Source: Sipunculus nudus (Eukaryota; Annelida; Sipuncula; Golfingiida; Sipunculidae). Taken from it: DNA of 64,000 nt. Shown piece after piece: positions 12,818-24,689 of the stretch. The translations under genes and the position numbers were made by a program. The stretch is from assembly GCA_026874595.1 (NCBI GenBank), contig CM049316.1, forward strand, positions 41,805,695 to 41,869,694, given 5' to 3'. Within the stretch, counting starts at the first letter, position 1. Each line of letters opens with the position of its first letter. The notes beneath the pieces were generated by a model that ran no database searches, was not told the origin of the DNA, and saw only the letters and a list, made by a program, of their open reading frames with translations.

Positions 12818-13470
12818 AAACTCCATGAATTCACTTGTTTTAGTTAAAATATGGCCTGTATCATCAGAAATATTGATGATATAATGAACATTTCCATCTA
12901 TGAACATCTGATCTTTATTGTTCATATCTATTATTGATTCAGACATTTGCCATAAAATTGTTCTATTTATTTTAGATAACAGCTACATAACACTTGTTAA
13001 TTTTTCGTTGAATTTTAACATCATTTTCAAAAGCTATATGTAATTGTAGTACAGTGGAGCTATTTTCTTTGAATTTTTACATAATTTTCAAATTTTGTAT
13101 GTATGTAATATACTACAGTGGAGGTAGAGTCAAATTGTCAATGAGTGTAGCGATGTATCACAGTTTATATCATGATTCAGGTACATGTCACTGATATTTG
13201 ATATTTATCACAATGCACATACCTGACACTGCTGTGCTATGGGAAATTAATCACTGCTTGTAATATAAAGTACTTGTTTCTTGTAGATAAAAGGAATGAA
13301 TAAATATTAGAGAAATATATTCACATTAGTATAAGTTTATGATACATACAATAAAAGCATATGAGCTCTGGCAGCTGGTGAATATTTTGTTCTTGTAGAT
13401 ATATTTATCAGTACACATTAAATTATAATATATAATGTATTGCATTTTGAGACATTTTTTCCTGATCATT
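12818..13470. other. AT-rich non-coding DNA, nothing recognised
   Basis: No exon, RNA gene or repeat is seen. Confidence 0.45.
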
Positions 13471-14013
13471 AACAGGAAGCCCACCCAATAAAATGTACAT
13501 TAACTTCATTTACAAATAGAAAGCCCCTCTAACAAAATGTACACTAGCTTCATAAACAGATAGCCGATCTAACAAAATGTACACTAACTTTATTAGCAGA
13601 CATTAAGCCCATCTAACAAACTATACACCAACTTCTTTAGCTGATGGCCAATCTAACAAAACATACACTAACTTCATTAACAGATAGACGGCCCATCTAA
13701 CAAAATGTAAGCTAATTTCATTAACAAATAGAAAGCCCATCTAACAAAATGTACGCTAACTTCATTAACAGATAGAAAACCCATCTAACACAATGTACAC
13801 TTATTTCATTAGTAGTTAGAAAGCCCATCTAACAAAATGAACACTGTCTGCATTAACAGATAAAAAACCTATCTAACAAAACATACACTTAACTTCATTA
13901 ATAGATAGAAAGCCTATGTAACAAAGTTACACTAGTTAACATCATTAACAGCTAGATAACTGATTTTAAAAATGTACACTAATATGGTTAACAGATGGAA
14001 AGCCCATCTAACA
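13471..14013. repeat. ~45-bp minisatellite, about 11-12 copies
   Basis: The unit contains 'cccatctaacaaaatgtaca' followed by 'ctaacttcattaacagatag'. Copies vary by point changes and small indels, and the array ends near 'ggaaagcccatctaacatct'. Confidence 0.9.
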
Positions 14014-14689
14014 TCTGCTTTTCATGATTAATCATATGTCATTTCCATTATAAATGTCTTATTCACAACCAACCCTTAGAACTGCAAATTTTCATTTAAA
14101 TTAATTGAGAACCTGTTGATATCTTGGAAGAACAAGCAAAGAGAGGCAATAATAGCTATTTTTGTTTTTTATTTTTTGAAATCCTTTGGAGACATCGTGT
14201 AGACAGTAAACATAACCTGGCAGCATCATTTTAAGACATATAAATGTAGGGTTATGAAAAAAGGTATATTTTTTTCACACATTAACATGTGATTTAAAAG
14301 TGCCAGTTAAGCTTTTGTTATGAGAAATGGAAGTTAAACACCACAGTATAATTAATGTTAGGTGTGTTAATATACTTGTACATTTAATGTAGATCAGTCT
14401 TTTATGGAATAATAATAAATAAAAATGATAGGAGGGAGGAATCTCAGGAATCAGTATATAGCTGTAGACTTGCACTGTAGCCTCATATATGTGAGAATAA
14501 ATGTTTTCCTTTTTTATTAGTTTGTCTTATTGACAGGTCAGTGTTAGGTGTGGACAACTTCCACAGTGACAAATAATGCTGTTAACCTATGGTGTAACCC
14601 CTATAACTTACCAGGAATTTCATGGATTTTGATGAAACTCATTATGATTGTTAACCAATATATTTTTCTCCTGAGTTTGATTTCCAGTA
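14014..14689. other. AT-rich non-coding DNA, nothing recognised
   Basis: Lies between two minisatellites. No recognisable gene or repeat. Confidence 0.45.
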
Positions 14690-14878
14690 AAATCTGCACC
14701 AAATTAATGAGGTCACAGGTGAAAGCTGCATATAATTAATGAGGTCCCAGGTAAAATCTGCACATAATTAATCAGGTCACAGGTATAATCTGCACATAAT
14801 TAATGAGGTCACAGGTGTAATCTGCACATAATTAATGAGGTCACAGGTATAATCTGCACATAACTAATGAGGTCACAA
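14690..14878. repeat. 32-bp minisatellite, about 6 copies
   Basis: The unit consists of 'aattaatgaggtcacaggtg' followed by 'taatctgcacat'. Each good copy carries an AATTAAT core and an AGGTCA-C-AGGTGT/AGGTAT arrangement, which resembles a DR1 nuclear-receptor element. Reported as a repeat; function is untested. Confidence 0.9.
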
Positions 14879-15133
14879 GACTTGTGATGTGTGTATTTTA
14901 TGCAATTTTGCAATGGTCTTGTTCACTGCTTGGCAAAGGTTCCATTTTTTTGTGATCTCACCATACAGCGTAATAGCATATGAATTATTTTGTTATAAGA
15001 TGGACAAGAATTACAGATTTTAAGATGAATTTTTATACGTGAGCAAACTCTGGACAATTTAATGAGAACCCAAGAGTATATGAGATGAATGGAAATTCTT
15101 TTTCTTCATCAATAGATAATACAATATACCTAT

Positions 15134-15395
15134 GGTAGGAAATAGCTTAGTGGTTAAGGTATTGGCCTATGGCATTACAGGTACCTAATTTGAACCATAC
15201 TGGTGCCTCAATGACATAATAGTGAAATCTAGGTAGATCCTCCATGATTAACTCTTTATGTCTTTACCAAAGATTATGACTTCCTGGTTTTTCCTATCCC
15301 ATCCCATCAAAAGCTGAAATCCAGGATGTTTATTAATAACATTCAATTCTTATCATATGTTTTCCTTAATTCTCATTCGACTGACGAAAGCCACT
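15134..15395 (+). mobile_element. tRNA-derived SINE, copy A
   Basis: An A-box-like 'tagcttagtggttaaggt' (15143-15160) and a B-box-like 'aatttgaacc' (about 15187-15196) stand at tRNA spacing. The body shares 'gtgcctcaa...gtgaaat' and the tail 'ttcttatcatat...ctcattc' with copy B at 16.96 kb. It is not a functional tRNA: no coherent cloverleaf or discriminator end is visible. Ends are approximate. Confidence 0.65.
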
Positions 15396-16430
15396 GTTAA
15401 CAGAGCATGTACATGACATGTCAATCAATGTGAATGCACATCTGTGTTGCTTGGGAATTCTGTTCATGACAGTTACATTTTCACAATATTTCCCTTTTAA
15501 ACAAAAATTCCCTCATGATGTAAAGCTAACCAAAGTGGATACATTAAAAAAACAAACTTGTGCCAATTTCATACATTGATTGCATTTTGAAAAAAAAAAT
15601 AATTAGTTACCTGGTGCAAGTTTACTTTTTTATATAAATGTTAACTTTCCATGCAGAGAGAAAGACTAGTGATTTGGTAAGTAAAAATAATAAAACAGAA
15701 AAATGACAAGAATTATCAGTTTTATGAATTTTGTTTTGCTTTACTTATCCTAGTTGATTATAATTATACCATAATTACCATCTAAAAGGTAAAATGGTAT
15801 AGGTTTGAAGGATCTTCCTAAGTCACAATACACAATGTGTTCAATTAGTAAGGTTCTCCAGCAATGAGAGCAGGAATGTTTGATAAAAATGAAATATTCA
15901 ATGAAAATCAGTATAATAACCATTTATTGAGTTGACAAGTTCTTGTAATTTTAAAGTTTCAAATGCTCTACTCAGAAGCTTCTCTGTTTTAACGTTTTAG
16001 TTTACAAAATCATTTCTTTTCCTTGGATATATTCTTTTATAAACTTGAATTTAGAGGAAGGGAAATGATTAGTCCTGCAGACTTCATGCAGTATTTAGTT
16101 AGATAATTTAATGAAGTAATGAATCTACCTGTTTGTGTAACTGTAGTTTTCCAATTTTTTTGGCATCCAAAGGAACTGTTGTGAAAGAATTAGCAAGATA
16201 AGTGATTTGCTTCTTTGCTGGATCAAAATTGTTTAGTTTCTTGTCAATTGTCATTAGCAGATGACAGTATAATAAATGCACCATAGATTTTATATGAAAT
16301 CTATCATAAAAGAGTCATTAAACTTTATTTTGGCATTAAAACAAAGCAAAGACAACTTCATTGAAGTCCTCATCAGTGCTTATTTAGTGAGTTAGCAGCA
16401 TTTGAATCTCGTAAGCAAATAACGATTTTC
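15396..16430. other. AT-rich non-coding DNA, nothing recognised
   Basis: No exon or repeat structure is seen. Confidence 0.45.
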
Positions 16431-16955
16431 CAGGGAGTGGCATTGATCACAGTCATTATTATCCTTTACACCTCGGCGGTCCCTAAAGAAGTCCCGTCAG
16501 CACCTAGTTGTTCCCTTGGAGTAGTCATTTTCAACTGGTTAAAAGATCTTCAGTTAGCTGTTATCATAATGATCTCCACATTATAGGTAAAAAACGACCA
16601 CCTTGTAGCCCAGCATATTGAGAGAAAACAGCTATTCTTATAAAAAATTAAAAAGACGAATATTATATGGAGGAATAAGCCAGGAGACTGCCTCCCGCTT
16701 GTCTCATTATCAACTGCTGCAGATAATTAGTTTGTCTAGGTAATTAGGGTGCATTCAAATGAAAATTTAAAAAAGGAATGTTTCACTTGTTATTCATAAA
16801 TAAGGTGACCACCTGCTTGTCATGTAGCCCTGTGTTTTTGAAGGTTCCTTTGAAGCAAGGAGTGAAGGATTAGCAGACGCTTCATTGGTTAAAAGCAGTA
16901 TTAATTAGTAATTTGTTCATCTAATGACAAAAAGTGCCATCCATTAATTTCACCT
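16431..16955. promoter_or_regulatory. Repeat-poor island 2 (candidate cis-regulatory region)
   Basis: A mixed-composition segment with closely spaced homeodomain-type cores ('agataattagtttg', 'taggtaattagggtg', 'attaattagtaat') and a GC-richer start ('cacctcggcggtccc'). No protein signal. The regulatory label is inferred from composition and motif density only. Confidence 0.3.
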
Positions 16956-16958
16956 TGT

Positions 16959-17370
16959 GCCGTGCATTGTGTAATGGTTAAAGGACTTTAGAGCTGAAGG
17001 TCCCTGGCTCAATCCCCACCACAGTGCCTCAAAAGTGAAATTTAGAATCTCAGTTGTTCCTGGGAGGTGTCTGTGATGCCATGGTCATACTGCTTAATGC
17101 TTTTGAGTTGGTCAGCTTTACTGTAAAAATCGCCCTAACATTGGGCCATAGGAACATAATACTAAGTGATTGGTTCCTACAAATTTAGGATAAAAACAAA
17201 GAACAGAAGAGTCTGACATTGTCTGACACCATCAAGTCTTGTTATATAATCTGGATTATTCCTTGGCCTGTGTATAAAACATAAGGAAACCCTTAAAGTA
17301 AACCAAGAAGGCTTAATCATAACATCTCATTCTTATCATATGGCTAATCTCATCCTCATTCAGTCACCAG
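16959..17370 (+). mobile_element. tRNA-derived SINE, copy B
   Basis: The head, 'cgtgcattgtgtaatggtta', has a diverged A box; 'ggctcaatccc' (17006-17016) is a B box. The tail 'ttcttatcatatggctaatc' then 'tcatcctcattcagtcac' matches copy A. Longer than copy A, perhaps with internal insertions. Confidence 0.6.
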
Positions 17371-18515
17371 CACCACCTACAGGCCAGAGACCTATATATC
17401 CTTTGGAAAAAAATCAATTCATCCATGAAAATATCTAATACTGCTTGGTAGATTTTTTTTAATCCCATATAAGACAATTTATTAAGGCAGATCTTTGAAC
17501 TCTATGATTTATAATTAACAACAAATTAATGCAAAGGGATTAGCACAGTATCATTTTTAGGCTTTTTAAAATATTTATATTGCGTTGAATACATTTATAA
17601 TATTTGAAAAAGCATATTATAGAAAGTTTAATCTTTGAACTTTTCAAAATGGATTAGTAGAGTATCTTTCTTTTTATACTGTTTTGCAATTGCAGGTTAG
17701 TCATTTATATAGAAAAATATATGCCTGCAGATGTGAATTACTTGGTATATTTAAGTGATGCTATATTTATTTCTAAACACGTAGTTTTCCTGTTATTATC
17801 AATTTATTACTTATGTGTGTGTCATTGTCACTGACCAACCAGTCACTGACTTTTCATAATTATGTTACTAGCTGTTAACACATGGTCAGTGACTGTTAAT
17901 AAAGATTGATGTTTGCATAAGAGCACAGACAAATTATCTAAATTTTTGGCTTGATGCCAGATTACAGTTTCTGTAGGAGAGAAGGCAGGAATTCCTGTGT
18001 TGTACCAATGACGTCAATCTATGAACAAGTCTATAAATTCCAGACAGTATAATTTTAAGATGTGTCAACTGTTACCTCATTTCCATAACACAGTATACTG
18101 GAAAAATATATTCATGTTTAACAAAATAACGGAATGTAGCTTGTATCATCACCTGCACAACAGGTATAACTATCAAATTTAATTTAATTAAATTTTAAAA
18201 AAATGTCATGTTTGCATTATGCACCAAGTTAATAAATTCTTCAGGCAAATAATGTTCATCCCCAACATGCAGTTAATGGTTTATCAAATTTCATACGGTA
18301 AGGCAGTTGAGTATGATATAATATATATTATATGTTTATGAACATATGTGTGTTTGGATATATGATATATTATATAATAAATATATATAACTGCATTTTC
18401 CTATAAAAAAGTTTAAACAGAACAAAAAAATCAGTTGTACAGAATTTGATGTCAGGGAAGTTTACTCTCCACACAGGTATAAACACATGCAGGCAGCTTT
18501 ACTCATAAAAGGTTA

Positions 18516-18518
<3 letters not shown>
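17371..18518. other. AT-rich non-coding DNA
   Basis: Includes a perfect CRE-type octamer TGACGTCA at 18009-18016 next to CCAAT-like sequence, and an AT-rich imperfect palindrome near 18315-18390. No exon is recognised. Confidence 0.4.

Positions 18519-18599
<81 letters not shown>
18519..18599. repeat. (AT)n microsatellite
   Basis: Pure TA tract of about 80 bases. Confidence 0.97.
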
Positions 18600-18601
<2 letters not shown>

Positions 18602-19560
18602 AGCACAGGTAGTCCTTATTCTACATATTCTGTGATGCAGACTTTATCTGTCAGTCCCATCTGTATCAGGGTCGGAGATGGTGATTAAATCAAGCACTCT
18701 TGTGTTTTGACTTTATCAGTCTCTGCTTATCAAGAGGGGACTTCACACGGTATTGACAGGGACGTGCATTAATTAGCCACTGATAGATGTGCCCGCCATT
18801 TTTTTATGCTTTATTTGTTTAATTGATAGCAGATATGCCTGAGCCAGAATTCCATAAATTTAGGGTAATAATGTTTACAAAAGTGTGCTGTTCTGTAGGG
18901 GATAGAGAAGAAAGCAAATAGCAAGCCCCGGCATTCCAACAGTTGTTTTATTTCCGTTGGCGTTGAGGTGGACCGGGAACACTATTCACCAGGTGAGCTC
19001 GGCCAATATTTAATTAAACACCTTTTGTCCCTGTTTGTTTTTGGTCACCCCTTTGTCTGTGGCTATCAAGTCTCCTTGACGACACATTTGATAGCCCGCA
19101 CGGAAGAGCTGTTTCGACACACTTGTGTAAATGCAACAGCAAGCCTTCTACCTAGCACAAAGCACATTTGCATTTATGTATACACAACGCCACCCCATTG
19201 TGACCTCTCCTAGTTTGCCATAATCTGATTAAGCCCGTGTTTGGACTATACATATAACAACTGATTTGTAGTCAAGCTTGCGAGGATTTAATATGTACAG
19301 AAGAGGGATGGCCCTAGAGTTACACAGGACACTGGCCATATATAAAGTGCATTGTACGCTGACGAACATTTTCATAATTAGCATATAAGTACCCTCGCTG
19401 TCCAAAACTTTGCCAGGTGACTCGGCCAGTGGTAATTGCGGTGACTTTCGGTCACTTGTGTCATATAGCACCTCCATGTTACATTACAATATGGCTCCAG
19501 AATGAATTTTGCCGACAGACTGATCAGTGGTGAGAACTACTTTACCTCAGGCTCACCCTG
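18600..19560. promoter_or_regulatory. GC-richer island 3 (candidate cis-regulatory region)
   Basis: Begins directly after the AT array. It contains 'cattaattagccactgatag' (TAATTA followed by GATA), the palindrome-like 'caccaggtgag', 'ctgtttgtttttgg' (forkhead-like), 'cctttgtc' (SOX-like) and an octamer ATTTGCAT at 19166-19173. No recognised coding. A regulatory role is inferred. Confidence 0.4.
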
Positions 19561-20046
19561 TTAATGGTGAAGTAAGCAAAATTCTGTACCTCTCACTAAC
19601 TACTGTTCAGTCTTGAAGAATTTGTAAAAATATGGAAGAATATTAACAATTCTTTCTCAATTATATGCTTAAAATGGCATATGATTGTTTTAATCTGTGT
19701 CAGAAGGGAATTCCGCACCAGACATTTATTTTTTAGTTGATATTATGTATAATTAACATTTGATTGTAATATATAACAGATTTGCATACACAGTCATTAG
19801 TTAATGGTTGAGTACCATAACAAACACCAAAGTTTATAATTTTGATGGTACACTCTAGGTTACTGCTTCTTCAAACAATATAAGTTGAAGAAAAGATTTT
19901 AGCTGCTTCATCGAACGTGGAGACTTTTGACAAAATAAACTGTACATTGTGGTGATTGGTTTTCAGTGGTATTGAATTACTCATTCCTAAATCATCCCAA
20001 AATGAATTGTTTGTGATATTAGTTATGTAAATGGTTCATACTAAGC

Positions 20047-20049
<3 letters not shown>
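19561..20049. other. AT-rich non-coding DNA
   Basis: Another octamer lies at 19790-19797. Nothing else is recognised. Confidence 0.4.
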
Positions 20050-20095
<46 letters not shown>

Positions 20096-20133
20096 ATAAA
20101 TATAAATAAATATAAATATATATATATATATAT
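20050..20133. repeat. (AT)n microsatellite with GT and TAAA interruptions
   Basis: TA tract, a short (GT)n, then TAAATA units and a second TA tract. Confidence 0.9.
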
Positions 20134-20285
20134 GTCAACAGGTTATCAGTGACCATTTCAGAATTATAAGAATACTTTTCTTGGAACCAGCATAATAATG
20201 GAATCCTTTACATCATGACGATGAGGATGATGACAGCGCAGTTAATGATAAAGCAGATTCTGATTGGTGTATGGTTTTTTTTTTT

Positions 20286-20299
20286 GGGGGGGGGGGGGG
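20286..20299. repeat. G14 homopolymer after a T run
   Basis: T run of about 11 followed by 14 G. The length is probably unstable between individuals and between sequencing runs. Confidence 0.9.
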
Positions 20300-20589
20300 T
20301 AGACACAAGTTATAGTCATGACACAAGTAGAAGATAAGTAATATAAAAAAGGACAGATGAAATTGTTTTTTTGTGAAGGCTTGTGTTCGTCTATGTATCA
20401 CGTAGGGGCTTGGACTGTCTTTTGGGCCAGTGCAGCCAGCGTAAGTTATATGTAAGTTGGTCACTTGGGAGTGTGCTCAGTCGGGGTCTATTCAATGAAA
20501 TGGATAACGGTCTCCCGAGACTTTACTATAATGTTGTACGCCATCTTGCTTGGAGTGATAAATGACCAATGACTAATTTGATAATGAAT

Positions 20590-21540
20590 TTTTTAACCAT
20601 GGACACCAGCTGCAGAGGTAGAGAGGCATTTGAAGATAACAAGATATATAAAAAAGCTTTCCATGTATGACAGCCGCAGGACGCTCCCTATGACCTTGAC
20701 AACAAGTGAGGGTCGACCGTTATGGAACTCCTGGAAAAATTTAACGAAAAAAGAATTAGTGTGTGAATTAATTTTCTGTTGAGCATGGGAACTTCGAAAG
20801 CCCAGAATTTAGCACATTGCAAGTTCTTGGTAATAATTTTATGTTTGGAATGAATAAAAATGTTTGTATGATTATGTGTTCCCCAAGTCTACAGGTTGTA
20901 TGAAAAATAGTGCTTTCTTTCATACTCAGGTTTTGTAGTCTAGTCCACTCATGCAATGATAACAAAGCCATTTTAGGCATTTCCATCTTTTAGTCAGTCC
21001 ATAAATATTGTTCATTAGTAGGATATCTGTCTCTCCGGAGAGGCCATCACCGGGTCCGATAGCAGGCAGGGAGCACGGGCAAAGGCCGATAAGGGCACAG
21101 GCAAGAATTACCCAAATCCTAACCCCCTGTTTATTAGTCACAACCCAGTGGATAATCGTTGATGTTGGTCCTGTCCCTGTGTGTTGGGTATAAAGGGTGA
21201 AGATAGACCACGGGGTTCGAGCCACGAGGCCAGTGGGGTCATCCTCATATATTAAATAATAAGAGGTACATGGCCCTTTTTTATCAGTTGCCACATGTTT
21301 TAGGTACTGTAGATTACAGTCTTGTACCACCACATGGTTTGGCCAAGCCCCTGGGGCTAATACACAATATAACATGTATTTTCCTGTAATGCAGAGGGCC
21401 TCGTAAATCGCTTTTTATGGTGGTGCTCTATAAAATAGCCCTGTCCTGTTAACATTAGACCTGTCCCTGCACTGGCTTTTACTTCGTGTCCACAGTCCGA
21501 CCGGCTTGACGATTCCCCCACCCAGGGGAACGGATTTTTT
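20590..21540. promoter_or_regulatory. GC-richer island 4 (candidate cis-regulatory region)
   Basis: Repeat-free and GC-richer, especially 21000-21530. It contains 'ctctccggagaggcc' (a small palindrome), 'caccagctgcag' and 'ttattagtcac'. A 149-codon frame on the minus strand (20926-21375) shows no known domain and probably results from the lower stop-codon density. Function is inferred. Confidence 0.35.
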
Positions 21541-21952
21541 TGTCAAGCAAACCCCGCAGACACTATCACTCCTTGCAGTCCCCGAACTTCTTTATTAATC
21601 CTGCAGTAACTACCTATATCATAAAATTGAAACCACTTATATCTATTTATATATTAATACTAATTTATATTAAAATTAAAAATTTGCTCACACAAGAGAA
21701 CCCTGTAAGGTTTAAAGTATTTCAGTTCTCCATCATGTACATTGTATATATTTATACATATATATATATATACATTTATATATACACCAACACAAAAATA
21801 AGTTGCAGGCTTGTTTTGTGATAGGCAGGTAATGATTTCTGTGTCAAATGAATATTATAGGTGTACAGATTACATGTATATGAAGTTACAACAGCTATAC
21901 TCAAATCAGAACCGTGACAAACAAAGTTTTCTGTCAGTATATGCGTTCCCAG

Positions 21953-21989
<37 letters not shown>

Positions 21990-22371
21990 TTTATTCAAGA
22001 AATTGCTACAGATGGTTTATTTGCAAATAATAAAGATATGCATAATTACTATTTACTTTTTTAATTTTTTATCTATTTAAAATATTAAAATTGAGTAAAT
22101 GATTCCATGCAAGACCGTTCAATAAGATCTCAAATGACATATCTAAAATTATTTTAATAAATAATTTACCGGTACTGACAGGTCAATCAAAGAAAAACCT
22201 GCATACTTTTAACAGTGAACTGATTGTCATGTCATTGAAAATATAAGTTAGAAAATTAGGATGTACAGCATTGATTGCAGAATGGAATTCATTCTGATTA
22301 GAATTGTTATGTAATGAATAATGTCAAAGAATATTAATGCGGTTTGTATGTAGGTTGTGATGGTTAGTCTG
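21541..22371. other. Very AT-rich non-coding DNA with two short (AT)n tracts
   Basis: TA tracts at about 21753-21785 and 21955-21982. No genes are seen. Confidence 0.6.
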
Positions 22372-22497
22372 CAGAGGTAGATCCAGAGGAGTGGTCCAGA
22401 AAGTCCGGAACCCTCCCCCCTTTTTTTTTCAGCCATGGCAACCTTTTTCATAGGTTTCAGACAAATGTCTCCTTTTCTGGTCCTGGATCTGCACCTG
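22372..22497. mobile_element. GGATCCAG-family MITE, short diverged copy
   Basis: Ends cagaggtagatccag (22372-22386) and ctggatctgcacctg (22483-22497) are inverted repeats with 3 mismatches in 15. Internal blocks 'gtccggaaccctcccccc' and 'ttcagacaaa' match the copy at 48997-49194. No target duplication is visible. Confidence 0.75.
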
Positions 22498-22694
22498 TTG
22501 TGGACAAATGAAGAAGTACATCACAGAATAGAATTGTGTGATATGTGTGATGAAAGTTAATAGTAAAGAATGATATCATGGAATAATTTAATTAGGGGTA
22601 TATATAAGTGATGAGATTATCATTTTATAAATGAAGAATTATATGATATTGGATGGAGATATAAAGTTAAATTCAATGTATATATGTGTATATA

Positions 22695-22878
22695 CAGTGA
22701 AACCTCGTTGTGTTGAATTTGCTTAAGTTGAATACACCGCTTATTTCGACATTACAAACTCAATATTCTGGACAACTCTAGTTAAATTATTACCAAATAA
22801 AACCCGTTTGTGTCGAACCTCAGATGTATCGAAGTTTTCTGAGGGTCCATTTGACTTTGACACAATGAGGCTTCACTG
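22695..22878. mobile_element. pogo/Tigger-like MITE with TA target duplication
   Basis: The left terminus cagtgaaacctcgttgtgtt and the right terminus aatgaggcttcactg form inverted repeats of about 23 bp (few mismatches), flanked by TA on both sides (22693-22694 and 22879-22880). Internal sequence again alternates 'tgtcgaa' motifs. Length 184 bp, non-autonomous. CAGTG...-type ends with TA duplication are characteristic of the pogo branch of Tc1/mariner. Confidence 0.8.
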
Positions 22879-22880
22879 TA

Positions 22881-23587
22881 TATATATAAGAAATAGCCAC
22901 ATGGTGTATATACCTTTATATAGTTGATTTGTAACACATATAAACTCTGTACTTATGCCTGTGAGGTAAGAAGGTAGATCAGGACTGTCAGACTGGCTTC
23001 AAATATAGAAACAACAGCACTTGATGTTACTACTGAACTTACTGCACAACCCTGTTATTTATCATAACACCTTTAATTAGAGATAAAATGAAGGACAATT
23101 GCAGCGATTCCCATCTAATTATCCGTCAGAAGTGTTTGGTAGCATTTACAGTACAAATAATATTTGGTCAAATTTGCTACACAAATTACACTGTGTTGTG
23201 TGATATCAGTTGAATCATGGCATTTAGTGCTATTTGTTTACATATACTGGATGAAAATGGGTTTATTAAGCAAGGTGTGATTAGCCCAAGTCTCACCTTT
23301 GTCCCTGATGGTTTATACCTGTGTGGCATCATAGGTAAATATATCTGGTGATTTAGGTGAATTGTGTACAAGTTTATTATTGTGGACGGTGAAGGCGTAA
23401 ATTGTTAAAAAGTAAGAAAATTATTTGCCATTATTTTTCTATCTAGAGAAGCTTTACCGTATAATATAAAAATATTGTTTTCAAATTTTAAACATTTTAT
23501 ATTTAAACACTCTAAGTTATCAGATGAAATAGACATTTCCTTATAATATATTGTCTGTAGATTTGCTTCCCTCTCTGCAGTTCTTGA
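22881..23587. other. AT-rich non-coding DNA, nothing recognised
   Basis: No exon or repeat structure is seen. Confidence 0.45.
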
Positions 23588-23880
23588 AATAAGATGTCTT
23601 GTGCTTAGTTTGAAAACTGGTGGATGTGAAGATGGATTAAGAATTTTTAATTTTAAACTTAAGATTTCAAAAGATGTGCATTATTTAATTGTTACCTCAC
23701 TCAGCAGCTGCTTAAATATATATTGTACAGAGATAGTTACTCTGTTTGAAACACTGATGGATGTCAAGATAGGTTGTCATCTGTTTGAAACACTGATGGA
23801 TGATAAGATAGGTTAAGAATTTTTAATTTCAAACCTTAAGATTTCAAAAGATGTTCAGTATATTTAAATGTTACCTTTAG
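23588..23880. repeat. Imperfect direct duplication (~170-bp period) with an internal 39-bp duplication
   Basis: The block 'aagatttcaaaagatgt' preceded by 'taagaatttttaattt' occurs near 23640 and again near 23813. Between them 'ctgtttgaaacactgatgga' occurs twice (about 23741 and 23780). Confidence 0.8.
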
Positions 23881-24689
23881 CTTTAACGTATACTCCAGAT
23901 AGATCATTCTCTCAATCCATCTCATGTTGGTGAAGGCTGTTCAACTTGCCAGTATGACTGGATAAGCATAGAGGGCGCCAGCATCTGGACCTGGTTTGGC
24001 TTTGTGGTGGGAACATGATCTTGTGGTTAGGTGTGCAGGAAAGAAAGAATCAACAAAACTGGTGGCACTGGTCATTAACCATTGACTACTCATAAAAAAC
24101 ATTGACTAAAATTGACTAGGGTGTGAGAATTTAAGACTAAGCTAGCATCTTCCATCAATTTAAGTACTATGTGATATGTCTCATCTGTAATGTTTAACGA
24201 CCCTCTGCTTATTTTTTACAAGTCGGGATTAACTGTGTGTTGATCTCCAGAAGACTCCGTTCTTGCAGGATGTATCTGCCGAGTAACGGAAGTCAAAACG
24301 ATCACAAGTGTCATCAAAAACAGGCCTGAAAATGTGTCATTCTCTCCATACAGACCAAGTACACTTTTTATTTCATATGTTTTTATTATTAAGACTAGTA
24401 AGGACCAATCAGTATTATATGTAGGATTTACTGCGGGATCACATAAGATTTTTAGATGGGATACCAGTTCTGTTGAATTTTAAATTAAATATTGAACACT
24501 GATACTTGTATTGTTAAAAATTAATTAATGAAAAAGTATGGTACCTCAAAAAAAGTTCGTTTTTTTTTTCATTAAAAAATGTATACAATTCTGTTCAGTA
24601 TTAAGCTTTAGTGTCTGTTTAACAGTAATAATAATAAATGGATAGTTGCACAGGTTGAATCAACAGAGTTCTTGTGAATAAGCTGTTAA
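23881..24689. other. Non-coding DNA, nothing recognised
   Basis: Contains 'gagggcgccagca' and 'gtggtggg' islets but no gene or clear repeat. Confidence 0.4.

Noticed and set aside
15134-15205. Possible functional tRNA gene
   Set aside because: A and B boxes are present but acceptor and anticodon stems do not pair convincingly, and the sequence continues into a SINE body shared with other copies.
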